Source of the DNA: Desulfarculales bacterium UBA696
GTDB taxonomy: Bacteria; Desulfobacterota; Syntrophobacteria; Syntrophobacterales; Syntrophobacteraceae
Length of the DNA: 50,949 nt
Direction: 5' to 3'
Assembly (NCBI GenBank): GCA_002298995.1
Contig: DBMO01000014.1
Span: 1 to 50,949, forward strand
Part shown: positions 18,083-27,092 of the stretch, one piece after another
How the letters are laid out: every line of letters begins with the position of its first letter
Numbering within the stretch: position 1 is the stretch's first letter
Program-made: the position numbers and the translations under genes
The notes under the pieces: model-generated
Told to the model about the DNA's origin: nothing
The model's input: the letters and a program-made list of their open reading frames with translations, nothing else
Databases searched by the model: none

Positions 18083-18547
18083 CTAGACCCCTTGGCCAAG
18101 CAGCTTCTCGATAGCCAGCGAGTGCTCGGAATCAGAGTCTTTTGTCGGATGGAACGTCAGGAGCACCTTGGTCCCTGGATTTGCCGGAACAGGGAAAGGC
18201 ACTTCGAAAGTCCTGATCACATTACGCGAAGGATGATGTTCGTACTCGGCAAAACCTAAACTCACGGGCCCGGCGTCAGGCGGAACGACTGCCACCTCGA
18301 TGTGTCCCTTGTAAGTGGAAAACAGCGGCCCATGTTTCCTGGCCTTGCCTGTCACCAGGAGCTTGTTCCGGTCCTGATATACAACCACCTCTTTAATCTC
18401 CACGTACTTGTCCTTGTATGGCAGGATTTCAACATTGATATTTGCAGTGGGGAAACTCGCACATCTTCCCATACACCCGGACAGAACCGCCGATGTGAAA
18501 ATGCAAATGCCCATCAATGCCCAAACCTGAATTCTTAGAGCCTTCAT
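18083..18547 (-). CDS. Putative lipoprotein of unknown function
   Basis: 154 residues with an N-terminal signal and lipobox LSGC (Cys25), so it is probably lipid-anchored in the envelope. The mature part begins with GRCASFP and contains a single beta-rich domain (VEIKEVVVYQDRNKLLVTGKA, later FEVPFPVPANPGTKVLLTFHP). I do not recognise a family. It lies 62 bases downstream of the RND pump gene on the same strand and could be the last gene of that operon, which would place it with metal efflux. The ATG has GGAGGT (rc of ACCTCC) about 6 bases ahead. Confidence 0.7.
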   Translation of the reverse strand: MKALRIQVWALMGICIFTSAVLSGCMGRCASFPTANINVEILPYKDKYVEIKEVVVYQDRNKLLVTGKARKHGPLFSTYKGHIEVAVVPPDAGPVSLGFAEYEHHPSRNVIRTFEVPFPVPANPGTKVLLTFHPTKDSDSEHSLAIEKLLGQGV

Positions 18548-18609
18548 TGGGACCTCCCTTCAAGCGGGGTGCGCCTTTTTGCCAGGCCGCGTGCATTGCA
18601 TATAATCAA

Positions 18610-21600
18610 TCAAGCGCTTGCTTTTCCCGTTCTGCCGAAGAGAACAGCGACATGCTTTTTCGCGTGGTCTTTGGCGTTCTCCAAAGCCAGATAAACCGCC
18701 GGTAAAACGAGCAGAGTGAACAGAGTTGAAGTGACGAGACCTCCCACCATCACGATGGCGAGCGGCTTTTCGATTTCGGCGCCGACGCCGTTGCTTAGGA
18801 GTATCGGCAGCAGACCAAGCGCCGCGCACGAGGCGGTCATGAGCTTGGGACGCAATCGCTGAATGCTGGCAAGACGTATCGCTTCGTCCCTGGTGTGGCC
18901 TTCAGCGATAAAGTCGCGTGTCTGGGTCAACAAGACGAGGCTGTTCTGCACGGCGATGCCGAACAGGGCGATGAATCCCACGGCTGATGAAACGTTTATG
19001 CTCTCACCGGTTATGAGCAGCGAGGCCACTCCGCCGATGAATGCGCTTGGGACAGTGGCAAGTATGATTGCGGCGTGAGATGCCGAATACAACGCTACAA
19101 ACAACAACATGAACACGACTGTCAGCGCCACCGCCGAAGCAATGGCGAGCGAGCGCATGGCGCGTTGCTGGTTCTCAAACTGCCCGCCGAACACAACGTA
19201 GTAGTCGGGTGGCAATTGCACGTTATTAAGGCCTTCCTTGATGTCGGCGACGACGCTGCTCAGATCGCGCCCCTGAATGCTGGCGTCTACACTGAAACGC
19301 CTGTTCATCGCCTCTCGCCAGACAACATTCGGACCGTCGGAAAGCGTGACATTGGCTACCTGGGAAAGGGGAATTCGATGCCCGGCAGGCGTATCCACCA
19401 TTAAATTCTGAATTGCTTCCGGTGTGTCGCGCATCGCATCAGGGAACCGGACAAATACGCCGTAGCTCCTCTGGTTTTTCCAAAGTTGGGTAAGTTCTTC
19501 TCCGCCTATCGCCAACTTGACGATCTCCGAAATTTCCTTGACTGATATGCCGTACCGGGCAGCGGCATCCCGAAGAAACTGCACCTGCAATTGCGGAATG
19601 CCCTTGGCCTGAGAAGCTTTAATGTCGGCCACTCCAGGCACCTTTTGCATGATCTGCTCTATCTCTTTCCCTTTCCTGGCCAGCACTTCCATATCGGGAC
19701 CGAAGAGTTTTACCTGAAGAGGCGCGGGGGTACCCTCAAGGCTCTCATCGATTTTCAGTTGAAGAGGTTGTGTGAAAGCTGCCGCGACACCGGGAATATG
19801 TTCCACCTGGTCCCGTACTTCCGAAAGAATTTCTTCCGTGGGCTTGGTTAATTCCTTCTTCGGTTTGAGATTAACGATGATTTCGCCGGAATTCACAGGC
19901 AGAACACAGCCGATGGCGCGCTCGGAACGGCCATTGCGCCGTACCGTGGTCGTGATATTCGGGTTCTTGTTTAGAATATCTTCAATCTGGGCCGTAATTC
20001 GGTCGTTTTCCTCTAAAGCCGTTTCCGGTGGCGTAACCGTGGAAATGACCCATGATCCTTCATCGAGCTTGGGCATGAAATCCTTGCCCACCCTCATTAC
20101 TCCGATACCTGTAGGAATCAGGAGGGCAAGAGTCAGGGTGATGACCGATGCGCGGTGTTTGAGCGCGAACTCGAGCGCGGGTACGTACCCACGCTTAATG
20201 AATTTGACAACACGGACTTCGCCCTGGCCGGCTGCTCCCTTTGGGGGATGCAGGAAACGGGTGCACAAGATGGGCGTGAGGCTAAGTGAGAGCACCAGCG
20301 CCACCAGCATTGCTGCAGCCACTGTTATGGCAAGTGGGCGGAAAAGCAGCCCCTCTATGCCCCCCATCAGGAAAAGCGGCAGGAAAACCGCGACAATGAT
20401 GAGTGTGGCGAAAGCTATGGGGCGTCCAACTTCGATGGCGGCCCTGTGGGCCACATTTTCTTTTACCTTGTCAACGTGGATATTGCTTCGGCTCTGATAA
20501 AACCGGTGATAGATGTTTTCCACCATTATGATGGAGGCATCGACCATGATACCCACCGCGATCGCCAACCCGCCAAGCGACATGGTATTGAGGCCAATTC
20601 CAAACTGGCGCATGAGGATGCCGGCAATAAGCACCGACAAAGGCAATGAAGCCGCCACAATCAGCGTGCTTCGGAAATGTCCGAGCAAGACCAGGAGAAC
20701 AATAATTACGAGAACGGCACCTACCAGGATGGCGTTCATCACACTGGACAGCGAATGTTGGATAAGTTTGGTCTGGTCATAATAGGGGATGATTCGAACA
20801 TCTTTTGGAAGGGTTGCCTTCATGTCTTCGATGGCTTTGGTGATGCCTTCGACAACTGTCACGGTGTCCGCGAGGGGTTGCTTTATGACGAGCCCCACAA
20901 CTGTTTCCTTGCCATTCTTGCTGGCAATGCCCCGTCGTATGGCCGTGCCTTCTTCAATAGTGGCCACATCACGCAAGAACAAGGGAACTCCGTCACGCGC
21001 TCCCACTATGGTGCTGCCGATGTCCTGCACCGAGCTGTAGCGGCCTATCCCACGAACGGTGTACTCCATGGTCCCGGTGCTGATAAACCCTCCGGAGGCG
21101 TTTTCGTTACCGCCTCGGACCGCCTCTTCAATCCGTGAGAGCGTTACCCGGTAGGCATTCAGCTTGTTGGGATCGAGCGTGACACGGTACTGGCGCATGT
21201 AGCCGCCCATGTTCAACACTTCCGCCACGCCGGGGACCGTCAGCAGGTTATACCGGATTTGCCACTCCGCGATTTCACGAAGTTCGGTGGGCGGCCGGTC
21301 GCCTTCCACGGCGAATTCGTACACCTCGGCCAACCGGGTGGTGGCGCTTGCCAGCGTCGGCGGTTCGGTCCCCGGAGGCAGTTGCCCGGCTGCTTGCGCC
21401 ATTCGTTCCGAAATGAACTGACGGGCCCGCCAATATTCGGTTTCAATATCGAAGTCCACTACCACTGAAGAAAGGCCTTGCGTGGTTTGAGAGCGAACCC
21501 GCCGCACGCCGGGGAGTCCGTTCATGGCGGATTCCATGGGGCGCGTTATCATCATCTCGATCTCTTCGGGCGCCATGGATTCATTTTCGGTCACGACCGT

Positions 21601-21759
21601 GAATACCGGGATTGTGATATCCGGGTAGACGTTTCTTGGCATTTGTTGATAGGCCGTGATGCCGAATACCAAGGCCAAGCCGACCAACATCATTACTATG
21701 GATTTCTGTCTGAAGGATGAGTGGATGATTCTATCTATCAGACTTCCGTGGGATTCCAT
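18610..21759 (-). CDS. Heavy-metal RND efflux pump, CusA/CzcA family
   Basis: 1049-residue inner-membrane proton-driven pump, the usual size. N-terminal RQKSIVMMLVGLALVFGITA helix, DITIPVFTVVTENES, and TM4 with VGIMVDASIIMVENIYHR (the family has charged residues here for proton relay). The second half has the matching duplicated helices ending VSSAVGFIALFGIAVQNSLV. It works with the adaptor and outer-membrane factor encoded just upstream to expel metal or other toxic compounds from the periplasm. Start at ATG 21759, with GGAGA 6 bases ahead; an in-frame TTG 18 bases further has no site. The metal cannot be told with confidence: I did not identify a CusA-type methionine triad by eye, and the His-rich adaptor suggests Zn, Ni, Co or Cd. 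Confidence 0.88.
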   Translation of the reverse strand: MESHGSLIDRIIHSSFRQKSIVMMLVGLALVFGITAYQQMPRNVYPDITIPVFTVVTENESMAPEEIEMMITRPMESAMNGLPGVRRVRSQTTQGLSSVVVDFDIETEYWRARQFISERMAQAAGQLPPGTEPPTLASATTRLAEVYEFAVEGDRPPTELREIAEWQIRYNLLTVPGVAEVLNMGGYMRQYRVTLDPNKLNAYRVTLSRIEEAVRGGNENASGGFISTGTMEYTVRGIGRYSSVQDIGSTIVGARDGVPLFLRDVATIEEGTAIRRGIASKNGKETVVGLVIKQPLADTVTVVEGITKAIEDMKATLPKDVRIIPYYDQTKLIQHSLSSVMNAILVGAVLVIIVLLVLLGHFRSTLIVAASLPLSVLIAGILMRQFGIGLNTMSLGGLAIAVGIMVDASIIMVENIYHRFYQSRSNIHVDKVKENVAHRAAIEVGRPIAFATLIIVAVFLPLFLMGGIEGLLFRPLAITVAAAMLVALVLSLSLTPILCTRFLHPPKGAAGQGEVRVVKFIKRGYVPALEFALKHRASVITLTLALLIPTGIGVMRVGKDFMPKLDEGSWVISTVTPPETALEENDRITAQIEDILNKNPNITTTVRRNGRSERAIGCVLPVNSGEIIVNLKPKKELTKPTEEILSEVRDQVEHIPGVAAAFTQPLQLKIDESLEGTPAPLQVKLFGPDMEVLARKGKEIEQIMQKVPGVADIKASQAKGIPQLQVQFLRDAAARYGISVKEISEIVKLAIGGEELTQLWKNQRSYGVFVRFPDAMRDTPEAIQNLMVDTPAGHRIPLSQVANVTLSDGPNVVWREAMNRRFSVDASIQGRDLSSVVADIKEGLNNVQLPPDYYVVFGGQFENQQRAMRSLAIASAVALTVVFMLLFVALYSASHAAIILATVPSAFIGGVASLLITGESINVSSAVGFIALFGIAVQNSLVLLTQTRDFIAEGHTRDEAIRLASIQRLRPKLMTASCAALGLLPILLSNGVGAEIEKPLAIVMVGGLVTSTLFTLLVLPAVYLALENAKDHAKKHVAVLFGRTGKASA

Positions 21760-21814
21760 ATTACTCTCCAAAACCAATAAGCGGCTCCCTGCCGGGACTG
21801 AACCTATCGGATGG

Positions 21815-23095
21815 TTAGTGGTTGTGTACGTCGCTCTTTTCGAGCATTGCTTTCATTATAAATGTACCGGTAGCGGCGTATTGTTGCCCCTCCACCAACC
21901 CTTCCATGATTTCGACATGCGTGTCATTGCCGCGCCCCACGGTCACGGGCGCGGGTATAAATCCCTTGTCCGTTTTAATGAAAACGGAAGGTGTATTCTC
22001 CGGGGTCTGAATTGCTGTCTTGGGTACCAAAATGGCTACGGGGTCTTTTTTGACGTGAACGGAACCGGTCACAAACTGACCCGGCCTCCACTGGCCTGTC
22101 TTGTTTGAAAGTACAACCCGCGCAATCGCGGTCCTGGTTTCTTCACCCATGACCGGACCGATATAATCAACCCTTCCGTTGACGCTCTCGAAATGATTCC
22201 CATCGGCACTGATTACCACTTCCTGGCCCTTCCGAATGGCCGGAATATCTTTTTGATACACACTGAGATTGACCCAAACCGTGTTCAGGTCAGCTACCGT
22301 GAAACACGGGGCGTCATCCTTCAGCGATTCGCCAAGCGTGATGTGTTTTTCGATGACTACCCCGTTAAAGGGGGCCGTGATTTCGTAGCGAGTGTAGGAA
22401 AGGTGCGCCTGTCCGGGGATTTCTTTCAGGTACTCTTCGGAAAAGCCGACGGAGTGCAGTTGCTGCTCGGCGCTTCGCCGGTTGATAACCGCCTCCGCCA
22501 AAGCCTGCTTTGAGCTCAAATAATCCTGTTCAGCGGAAATCTTTTTCTCCCAAAGCCGTTTTTCTCGGTTGAAGGTAGCCTGCGCCAAGGTCTCGCGTTC
22601 TTTGGCCGCCAGGTAGGCAGCCTTGATTGAGGCCAGCTCTCGGCTTTCAAGTACCGCCATGACCTCGCCAGCCTTGACTTCATCACCGATACTTCTGCGG
22701 ACTTCTCGAACTACGCCGGCCACCCGCGGAACCACATGGGCCACGCGGTCGGCATTGAGTCTTACTTCACCCGTCAACGCCAGCTGGGTCGAAAGTTCCC
22801 CTGGACCGGCTTGGGCGATTTTGACGCCGTTTGTCTTCATCTGAGCGTCAGTGAGTACAACGATTCTCCCTTCTTCACTATGGGCGTCGTGGGCAGATTC
22901 ACTTTCGCCACTGTGGGCCGCATGGGCGGATTCACTTTCACCATTGTGGCCCCCGTGCCCTTCATGAGAATTAGAATGTTCGGTCTCAGCCTTGTTTTCC
23001 GCGGAAAGGGCATTGTGGCCTCCATTCAGCCATGCCACCGCGCCCCACATTAGGACTGTCACTGACAGAAGGATAATCCCCATTTTGTAGCGCAT
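21815..23095 (-). CDS. RND periplasmic adaptor with His-rich N-terminus
   Basis: 426 residues, membrane-fusion protein of an RND tripartite pump. N-terminal membrane anchor (GIILLSVTVLMWGAVAWL), then a His/Glu/Ser-rich segment with two near-identical SGESESAH repeats, each near HAAH or HDAH, then the lipoyl/beta-barrel body (VVPRVAGVVREVRRSIGDEVKAGE) and a helical hairpin. The His-rich segment is a likely metal-binding region that could capture Zn, Ni or Cd. Start at ATG 23095 is selected for GAGGAG about 9 bases upstream; the frame runs 33 codons further but lacks a site and would overlap the previous gene. It lies between the outer-membrane factor gene and the pump gene. Confidence 0.88.
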   Translation of the reverse strand: MRYKMGIILLSVTVLMWGAVAWLNGGHNALSAENKAETEHSNSHEGHGGHNGESESAHAAHSGESESAHDAHSEEGRIVVLTDAQMKTNGVKIAQAGPGELSTQLALTGEVRLNADRVAHVVPRVAGVVREVRRSIGDEVKAGEVMAVLESRELASIKAAYLAAKERETLAQATFNREKRLWEKKISAEQDYLSSKQALAEAVINRRSAEQQLHSVGFSEEYLKEIPGQAHLSYTRYEITAPFNGVVIEKHITLGESLKDDAPCFTVADLNTVWVNLSVYQKDIPAIRKGQEVVISADGNHFESVNGRVDYIGPVMGEETRTAIARVVLSNKTGQWRPGQFVTGSVHVKKDPVAILVPKTAIQTPENTPSVFIKTDKGFIPAPVTVGRGNDTHVEIMEGLVEGQQYAATGTFIMKAMLEKSDVHNH

Positions 23096-23190
23096 TGAAT
23101 ATTTCTCCTCTTCCGGGCCGATGGCCCAACTTCTTATTTCATTCCTGAAACTTAGCTTGCATTGTGGATATTTGTTTGATTTGCCCGAAA

Positions 23191-24573
23191 TCACTCAAGC
23201 GATACATGAGGGGCCGCACCGAGACCTTCTCCGGTCAGCCGTTCCACCTCAGCCGCTGACTTGTGGTAGGTTGCCAAAGATTCTATGTATCTGATCCTTG
23301 CCGAGAAAAGGGTCCTCTGCGCATCCAGCAAATCGAGAAAATCGAGTTTGCCCTCGCGAAAACCCTCCTGGGATGCCACAAACGAATGCTCGGCGCCGGG
23401 CAAGACATCGTTTTTCAGACTTAAGACTTCCGAGTATGCGGATGAGAGGGAGTGGTATGCTTCACCCAATCCCGAAGCGGCCTTAACCTGCGCGGCCCTG
23501 TACTCCTCTTTGGCTTTCGAAAGTTTGTGTTTTGCCTCAAGTATGCCCCACCGGTTTTGATCGAAAATGGGGATGGGAATGGTTGCACCTATCACGAAAG
23601 CGTCTTCGTCGTTTTCACTGAAATGCTGCACGCCGCCGCTAAGGGTTACGTCCGGGATTCTTTTTGCTTTCTGGACCTTCAATGCCGAGGCGCGCTGCTC
23701 AAGCTCCTTGACGTAACGGGCCACATCGGGATTGCGTGAAACCAGGCTTAGCACATCATCAATAGATGGTATCGGTTTCACAACGTCTAGTACTCCCGCC
23801 GCCCTTTCGAATTCCGGCGACTGCCGGCCCCACATCGCAGCCAATTTAAATCGCGAGGCTTTTAAATTATTCCGCGCCTTTTCACACTCTATTTTTGCGT
23901 TTGAAACGGCGACAGCGGATCTTGTTTCTTCCAGCGGAGAGATCTTTCCTGCCTTGACACGTTCCGAAACCGAGTTAAGGACCTGCTCCGCCAAGCGCAC
24001 CAAATCCATCGTAAGGGCTTCCTTATCCTGCGCGGCAAGGACCTCCACAAAAGATTTGGTAGCCTGGGTAAGCACGTCCAGGCGTTTAACTTCATAGTCC
24101 CAACCGGCAAGGTCCTTTTCGATTTGCGCGAGCCTCACCCTTTTGGCCCTTTTCCCGCCGAGTTCGATTAACTGGCTGAGTTGGATCGTTGTCTGGGCGA
24201 CATTGAAATCTTTTCGAATCTGATTGCCTCCGAACTCTTCGATAACAAGGCCTAGCTCCGGATTCGGCAGGGCCCCTGCCTGGAGCGCTCGTGCCTCACC
24301 CGCGCGAATTTCCCAGGATGCACCCGCAATCTCCGGATTACCCATCAATGCCAGAGCAAGAACGTCCCGAAGGGTAATAACCCCCCTGGGATCTGGGGAT
24401 GATTCCTGCAATGACAAATCAGGAGGACTGGAATCGCGCTGGTGAACCATGCCCTGTTCCATTAGACCGGCAGATACGACCGGAGTCGATGGGGCACTAG
24501 AATTCGGATTTGAGGCGCAGCCTGTCAGAATCCAAAACAGAAGGGAAAAATACCAAATACATCTATTATGCAT
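23191..24573 (-). CDS. TolC-family outer-membrane factor (CusC/CzcC-like lipoprotein)
   Basis: 460 residues. Signal with lipobox LTGC, so the protein is lipid-anchored and forms the outer-membrane channel. The body has the duplicated helical pattern of TolC-type factors: GNPEIAGASWEIRAGEA (first OEP domain), then SRNPDVARYVKELEQRAS and IPIPIFDQNRW (second domain), and a C-terminal LDLLDAQRTLFSARI. First gene of the tripartite set on this strand; the adaptor and pump follow. GGAG lies about 8 bases ahead of the ATG. Confidence 0.88.
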   Translation of the reverse strand: MHNRCIWYFSLLFWILTGCASNPNSSAPSTPVVSAGLMEQGMVHQRDSSPPDLSLQESSPDPRGVITLRDVLALALMGNPEIAGASWEIRAGEARALQAGALPNPELGLVIEEFGGNQIRKDFNVAQTTIQLSQLIELGGKRAKRVRLAQIEKDLAGWDYEVKRLDVLTQATKSFVEVLAAQDKEALTMDLVRLAEQVLNSVSERVKAGKISPLEETRSAVAVSNAKIECEKARNNLKASRFKLAAMWGRQSPEFERAAGVLDVVKPIPSIDDVLSLVSRNPDVARYVKELEQRASALKVQKAKRIPDVTLSGGVQHFSENDEDAFVIGATIPIPIFDQNRWGILEAKHKLSKAKEEYRAAQVKAASGLGEAYHSLSSAYSEVLSLKNDVLPGAEHSFVASQEGFREGKLDFLDLLDAQRTLFSARIRYIESLATYHKSAAEVERLTGEGLGAAPHVSLE

Positions 24574-24703
24574 TTTTTTGCTCCAACCGGGCTGAATAGG
24601 GTCCTTATTCGGGGCGGCAGTAAATAAAAAGAAGGCCAGGCACCGCTCCCGAACAGGCCGGAAATACGTAGAATATCTATTGTTTTGGGGGTTTGGTTAA
24701 GAT

Positions 24704-25141
24704 TTAAACCAGTAGGATAATGCTACACAGGGAGTTGAGCATCACGTTCCGCGTAGGCAGTGATTGCTGAATGGAGAAATCTTCCGGATGAAGCGCGGTC
24801 TGGTTTGGATTATCCAGATTAATAGTAAAAACATGGGGGGCATGCTGAGATGAGGCATGCTGCAAATTGCGAGGTGAATCGGCAAGGCCGCTGAAAGTCA
24901 ATGGGAGGTCAAGACAGGGATCAAAGCCCTTATCCGGGAATATGGACTGCGCTATAAATCCGTGCCGAGGCATGGCGACTTTAGGTTTTTGAACGCAGGG
25001 GCTGCATGACCTGCCATCTTCTGATGCTTCCACGGCTAAGTGACCGCTCGCGCTGTAGCAGACCACGGCCTTCCCCGAAATTCCCGTTGGGAGCAGAAGA
25101 TAGAATGCGCTGAAAAGCGCAATAATGGTCCTGATATTCAA
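24704..25141 (-). CDS. Small secreted protein ahead of the efflux operon
   Basis: 145 residues. Hydrophobic N-terminus (ALFSAFYLLLPTGISGKA) for export, then VVCYSASGHLAVEASEDG, a CSPC pair, PCLDLPL, and a hydrophobic C-terminus MLNSLCSIILLV. From memory, short proteins of this type (a CxxxGHxxxE start and Cys pairs) often precede Cus/Czc-type operons in Desulfobacterota; their role is unknown, perhaps periplasmic metal binding. The start is TTG at 25141, since GGAAGG lies about 9 bases upstream and no ATG is available near the signal sequence. It is first behind the promoter at 25197-25243. Confidence 0.6.
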   Translation of the reverse strand: MNIRTIIALFSAFYLLLPTGISGKAVVCYSASGHLAVEASEDGRSCSPCVQKPKVAMPRHGFIAQSIFPDKGFDPCLDLPLTFSGLADSPRNLQHASSQHAPHVFTINLDNPNQTALHPEDFSIQQSLPTRNVMLNSLCSIILLV

Positions 25142-25196
25142 CGGTGACAGCCTTCCGAATTAAATTTTGAAAACTACAGCGGTTTCCTCTACTCCC

Positions 25197-25243
25197 AACG
25201 CAGAGATTGCGTTCTATATAGCCTGCCAAAATTATAGTGTCAA
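25197..25243 (-). promoter_or_regulatory. Sigma-70 promoter with palindrome at start site, metal-efflux operon
   Basis: On the minus strand TTGACA (25238-25243) and TATATA (25215-25220) are exactly 17 bases apart. Immediately downstream, AACGCA (25197-25202) and TGCGTT (25208-25213) form a perfect 6-bp inverted repeat with a 5-base spacer, placed over the expected start near 25208. The layout is that of a strong promoter blocked by a repressor. It points to the 24704-25141 gene and the RND operon. Confidence 0.7.
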
Positions 25244-25758
25244 GGTGACCGGACTCCAGCCGGCCAACTCCCGCAACGCCTGTATCAAATAAGACGAGTC
25301 CCTCGACGGAATTGAGTCTGTTTTTCGTACTTTACCGGTTCAGAGAAGATTGTCTTGTAGAGAGGCAGCCGGTTGAGGGCATCGTCAGATACAATGGGTG
25401 AACCTGTGCCGGATTATACTCTCCAACTGAAACGAGGCGGGGTGAATGGAAAGCCTTGGTAAGGGGGAGGATTTGGCGCCCGGCGCTGTTTTATCTCTCA
25501 CCGCCCCCGGGCAATTTTGGCCCCTATCTTGACTTTGGTATGGTCCTGGGGTTACATTTCTCTTGACATCTCTATCTTTATGCGAGGATCTCCGCCGCTT
25601 TCACGAAGACTTTCCCGCCCATCTGAACTCCACTTTCACCTGATGTTCCTTCACCGCGCGCGCCTCTTTGAATGTTCCGGTCGTATTTTGGGAAGTGTAC
25701 GGGGAGCTAGTACCCGGGGGAGCGATTTTTCTTCAATGAAAGCAAGATCGGTGGGACC
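25244..25758. other. Intergenic stretch before the GAF-HisKA gene
   Basis: No supported gene. An 81-codon plus-strand frame at 25517-25762 has no ribosome site, unremarkable composition and overlaps the next gene start; I do not accept it. Regulatory DNA for the GAF-HisKA gene is presumably here, but I see no convincing promoter. Confidence 0.5.
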
Positions 25759-26988
25759 GTGACTTATAGAAATCTATACATTGGTTCGAAGGACCGAAAC
25801 AAACTGGACAAGCTTTGGGAACAGGTACATTCCAACGGACTTCCGCCGGGACCTATTGCCGATCCTTACCGCCGTATGCTCTTGAAGGACTGGAAACGTT
25901 GCACCAGGATGGGTATCGATTCGAACATGCAAAAAGGGGTGGTGCTTCCTGAAGAGTATTATGAGGAGATCAAGAAGGACAAAGAGTTTCTGCTCTATAA
26001 GGCCATGCCCATTGTAGAAAAAGCGCGCCATGTTCTCTCCGGTGTGCCGGGAATCTTGATCCTAACGGACGATAAGGGGACTATCCTCTATATTACCGGA
26101 GATCCGTTGGTACGCTCCAAGGCCGCGGAAGAATCCAACCTTATCGAGGGGTCGATATGGAGTGAGTCCGTGACTGGGACCAACGGGATTGGAACGGCCC
26201 TGGCAAAAGCGACTTCCGTTCATGTATATGCATCGGAGCACTTCTGCAGGGGCTGGCATCAGTGGACATGTGCCGCTTCTCCGATTTTGAGTCCGTTTAC
26301 GGGGGAGCCAATCGGCGTCATCGACTTTACAACGCTGGCTATCGACTATCGTGAGGAAGCTGTCGGACTTACCCATTCGCTAGCGAGTCACATCACGACC
26401 GAAATCGGGCTCCAGATGGAACTGGAGCGAATGAATTTGATTCAGATCCACGAGTGGTATTCCTCGCGTTACCCGTCTGACAGTATTGTCGTGCTGGATC
26501 GAATGGGCCATGTCGTCCGAAGCAGCACGGAAGTCAGCCCGGCCGACTGTAGAGCCTACTTGGCCGGCGACACGGCAGCCGCCTCGCCCAAGGAAACTCG
26601 CCCCATATACCTGCCCGGCACGGAAACGGAGATTGGAACTCTTTTAGTGGATCGTCAAGAAGACATCATCTGGGTCTTGGAAAATGCCAACCAGGAATTG
26701 GTGCGGATTTCCCATACGCTCTCGCAATGTCCCGAGGGAGAGTCTCAAGACAAACTCCCTTCATTCGCTTCCATAGACAGGAAAGACAGGCGTGTAAACT
26801 ACACCCTTCAAGCCGTGGCTCATGAGATACGCAATCCGCTTACCGCTGTCGGTGGTTTCGCCAGAAGGCTGGCTGACTCTTTGGACCCTCAATCCCATTC
26901 CGGCAAATATGCGAGGGCGATCCTGGATGAGACGCTAAGATTGGAGAAAGTTCTTTCAGAAATGCCCACACCTATTTGCGTTCAATAA
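25759..26988 (+). CDS. GAF sensor with HisKA domain but no kinase ATPase domain
   Basis: 409 residues. N-terminal about 1-80: LLKDWKRCTRMGID, as in AcoR-type sigma-54 regulators. About 85-215: GAF domain with EGSIWSESVTGTNGIGTALA, SEHFC and WTCAASPI, again AcoR-like. About 225-320: a second sensor-like part (DSIVVLDRMGHVVRSS). About 345-405: HisKA with H-box VAHEIRNPLTA and second helix to LEKVLSEM. The protein then stops: no N, G1 or G2 boxes of a HATPase domain. It could be a truncated kinase or a dimerising phosphotransfer protein. Start is GTG at 25759 with a GGTGGGA site. Neighbours (metal efflux behind, chemoreceptor facing) give no clear partner. Confidence 0.75.
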   Translation: MTYRNLYIGSKDRNKLDKLWEQVHSNGLPPGPIADPYRRMLLKDWKRCTRMGIDSNMQKGVVLPEEYYEEIKKDKEFLLYKAMPIVEKARHVLSGVPGILILTDDKGTILYITGDPLVRSKAAEESNLIEGSIWSESVTGTNGIGTALAKATSVHVYASEHFCRGWHQWTCAASPILSPFTGEPIGVIDFTTLAIDYREEAVGLTHSLASHITTEIGLQMELERMNLIQIHEWYSSRYPSDSIVVLDRMGHVVRSSTEVSPADCRAYLAGDTAAASPKETRPIYLPGTETEIGTLLVDRQEDIIWVLENANQELVRISHTLSQCPEGESQDKLPSFASIDRKDRRVNYTLQAVAHEIRNPLTAVGGFARRLADSLDPQSHSGKYARAILDETLRLEKVLSEMPTPICVQ

Positions 26989-27092
26989 CGAGCCAATAAC
27001 CGCCGAGCGGAATTGCCGGAATTTGCTCCTTAAATCAGTGAGGGGCAAACCGTCCGGCCTGCCCCCCAATACACAACCAAATAGGACTTTGA

